A DNA stretch of 32,641 bases, taken from the NCBI GenBank assembly GCA_031279015.1, contig JAITJI010000121.1, positions 1-32,641 of the forward strand. The letters are read 5' to 3'. Shown here piece by piece: positions 31,036-32,641 of this stretch. Made by a program: the position numbers and the translations under genes. The stretch comes from Spirochaetaceae bacterium (GTDB taxonomy: Bacteria > Spirochaetota > Spirochaetia > Treponematales > Breznakiellaceae). Under the pieces are notes generated by a model. It was not told the DNA's origin. It searched no databases and worked only from the letters and a program-made list of their open reading frames with translations. How positions within the stretch are numbered: position 1 is the first letter of the stretch; the number at the start of each line of letters is the position of its first letter.

Positions 31036-32384
31036 TAGCGATCCTCCAGGGGCGTATAGTCCAGCCGCCGCTGAACGCATTTATAGGCGGGCCGAATGAT
31101 ACGGCCCCCGGCGATGATCTCTTCCATACGGTGGGCGCACCAACCGGCGACCCGACTCACCGCAAAGAGGGGTGTATAGAGTTCCGCAGGGATCCCCAGC
31201 ATCCGGTAGATAAAACCGGAATAGAAGTCCACATTGGTACAGATATCCTTGTCGGAACCCTTAACCTTTTTGAAAACCCGGGCAATCAAGCCTTCAACAA
31301 GGCGGTAAAGATTAAATTCATCGACGAGTCCCTTTTCCCGGGCCAGAATTCCCGCCTTTTCCCGGAGCAGTACCGTCCGGGGGTCCGACTTGGTATACAC
31401 CGCATGTCCCTGACCGTAGATCAACCCGGAACCATCGTAGGCTTCACCCTTCAGGATCCTGATGAGGTAATCCATCACTGCACCCTCGTCGTCCCAGCGT
31501 TTAACATTCGACTTGATGTCTTCCATCATACCAATAACCTTGCGGTTGGCCCCGCCATGCTTAAAACCCTTGAGAGAGCCTATCCCTGCGGACAGAGCGG
31601 CATAGGTATCGGTATCGGCGGAGGAGACCAGGTGCACCGCAAAGGTGGAGTTGTTCCCGCCCCCATGTTCGGCATGGAGGATCAGGGACAGATCCAGAAT
31701 CTCCGCCTCCAGCCGGTTAAACTGCTGATCCGGCCGGATCAGCGAGAGGATCGTTTCGGCGCTTTGACAACTTGAAGCGGGCAGGTGGATGATGAGGCTT
31801 TCGTTGTCATAGTAGTGCTTCTTTGCCATATAGGAGTAGGCCACTATGGTGGGAAACCGGGCGATAAGTTCAATGCACTGGCGGAGTACATTTTCCGGGG
31901 ACTGATTGTCAGGATCATCATCGTAGGAGTAAAGCGTCAATACGGAACGGGCCAATTTGTTCATAATGTCCCGGGAAGGGGCCTTCATGATGGAGTCTTC
32001 GGCAAAATTCGCCGGCAAGGACCGGTTTTCACCCATGAGGGTACAGAATTTTTCTAATTGATCCTTTGTGGGCAGAACACCGAACATGAGGAGATAAACC
32101 GTTTCCTCAAACCCAAACCGTCCCTCTGCAGCGGTGGCCCGTACAATATCCTCTACATCAATGCCCCGGTAGTACAATTTGCCGTCTGCGGGGACTTTTT
32201 CGCCATCCACAATGATATAACCATGGACATCCCCAATCCGGGTCAAGCCCACGAGCACACCGGTTCCATCGGCGTTACGGAGTCCCCGTTTAACGTTATA
32301 TTTACCGTATAGTCGGGCATCGATATAATCGTTTCCGGTTATCTCTGAAATAAAATCTTTGATGGTGATTTTGTCACCCGCCAT
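31035..32384 (-). CDS. gltA: citrate synthase
   Basis: This 449-residue enzyme condenses acetyl-CoA and oxaloacetate into citrate. Catalytic regions are clear: LHAEHGGGNNSTFAVHLV, GSLKGFKHGGAN with the first catalytic His (H276), GQGHAVYTKSDPR with the second (H327), and NVDFYSGFIYRML with the catalytic Asp. An N-terminal extension of about 60 residues precedes the usual YYRGIDVEDI segment; this longer form is found in several anaerobes. The frame is open to an ATG at 32399, but the ATG at 32384 has GGGGGA at good spacing, and a promoter-like region overlaps the first ATG, so the later start is chosen. No other citrate-cycle genes are present. It may supply 2-oxoglutarate for glutamate synthesis. 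2-Methylcitrate synthase activity cannot be excluded. Confidence 0.93.
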   Translation of the reverse strand: MAGDKITIKDFISEITGNDYIDARLYGKYNVKRGLRNADGTGVLVGLTRIGDVHGYIIVDGEKVPADGKLYYRGIDVEDIVRATAAEGRFGFEETVYLLMFGVLPTKDQLEKFCTLMGENRSLPANFAEDSIMKAPSRDIMNKLARSVLTLYSYDDDPDNQSPENVLRQCIELIARFPTIVAYSYMAKKHYYDNESLIIHLPASSCQSAETILSLIRPDQQFNRLEAEILDLSLILHAEHGGGNNSTFAVHLVSSADTDTYAALSAGIGSLKGFKHGGANRKVIGMMEDIKSNVKRWDDEGAVMDYLIRILKGEAYDGSGLIYGQGHAVYTKSDPRTVLLREKAGILAREKGLVDEFNLYRLVEGLIARVFKKVKGSDKDICTNVDFYSGFIYRMLGIPAELYTPLFAVSRVAGWCAHRMEEIIAGGRIIRPAYKCVQRRLDYTPLEDR

Positions 32385-32411
32385 AGGTCCCCCGTGCATA
32401 TTTATACAGAT

Positions 32412-32440
32412 ACAATACGATAAAATGCATATTTTTGCAA
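32412..32440 (-). promoter_or_regulatory. candidate promoter of citrate synthase
   Basis: On the minus strand TTGCAA (32440-32435) and TATTGT (32417-32412) are 17 bases apart. Initiation near 32405 would give a leader of about 20 bases containing the GGGGGA ribosome site. Match quality is moderate. Confidence 0.35.
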
Positions 32441-32512
32441 GCCATACCTTGTCCCTGTAAAGCCTGATAAAATATTCTCTGTTGGACGGATTGCCGGGTA
32501 TAACGGATCCGC

Positions 32513-32530
32513 AAAAAAAACAAAAAAAAG
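32513..32530 (-). terminator. T-tract terminator of rRNA operon
   Basis: On the minus strand the 3' end of the 5S sequence is followed by two runs of eight Ts separated by one G. The terminal helix of the rRNA or its trailer would provide the upstream stem. Confidence 0.6.

Positions 32531-32641
<111 letters not shown>

Noticed and set aside
30918-31775. Plus-strand ORF of 285 codons across the 3' half of citrate synthase
   Set aside because: Mostly antisense to a verified enzyme, and the part outside it has no ribosome site or domain.

Overview
The window looks like chromosomal DNA of a spirochaete, most likely a moderately GC-rich Treponema-type organism such as those of insect guts. This is inferred from the spirochaete-style ParE/ParC pair, a large outer-membrane barrel/Ig/OmpA fusion, an RsiV-like lipoprotein, sugar ABC transport and an EF-G paralogue. 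No species-specific marker was verified. There are 21 protein genes and one partial 5S rRNA. No insertion sequence, phage gene, tRNA or CRISPR array was found.

Region 1 (1-9209) is the most unusual part. A leftward operon encodes a periplasmic sugar-binding protein, two ABC permeases, two tandem paralogous ADP-ribosylglycohydrolase-family proteins with added C-terminal beta-sandwich regions, and a PfkB-family sugar kinase cut by the window edge. A GntR/UTRA regulator diverges from it across an AT-rich region with two good promoters and overlapping inverted repeats. Together they look like a dedicated import, glycosidic hydrolysis and phosphorylation pathway for an unknown ribosyl-type or other N-/O-glycosidic compound. 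No ATPase gene is present within the operon as seen.

Region 2 (9272-14838) holds a rightward aldo/keto reductase with two C-terminal 4Fe-4S motifs behind a palindromic promoter. It is followed by a 1370-residue secreted protein with a barrel-like N-terminus, eight Ig-like repeats (seven with the SPNxDG motif) and an OmpA-like C-terminus.

Region 3 (15033-22798) contains leftward glycerol kinase, a PdxK-type vitamin B6/HMP kinase and a SAM methyltransferase. A lipoprotein diverges from the methyltransferase. Next come a leftward two-gene sugar-acid module (UxaA-type dehydratase and DapA-superfamily aldolase) and a small rightward conserved-looking ORF.

Region 4 (22922-32641) contains leftward parE and parC, a leftward coiled-coil protein, a rightward EF-G paralogue with altered GTPase residues, leftward citrate synthase, and the end of an rRNA operon (5S, leftward).

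A recurring feature is that several genes without a Shine-Dalgarno sequence (gntR, the methyltransferase, the lipoprotein and the coiled-coil gene) have a -10 hexamer only 6-8 bases before the start codon. This predicts leaderless mRNAs.
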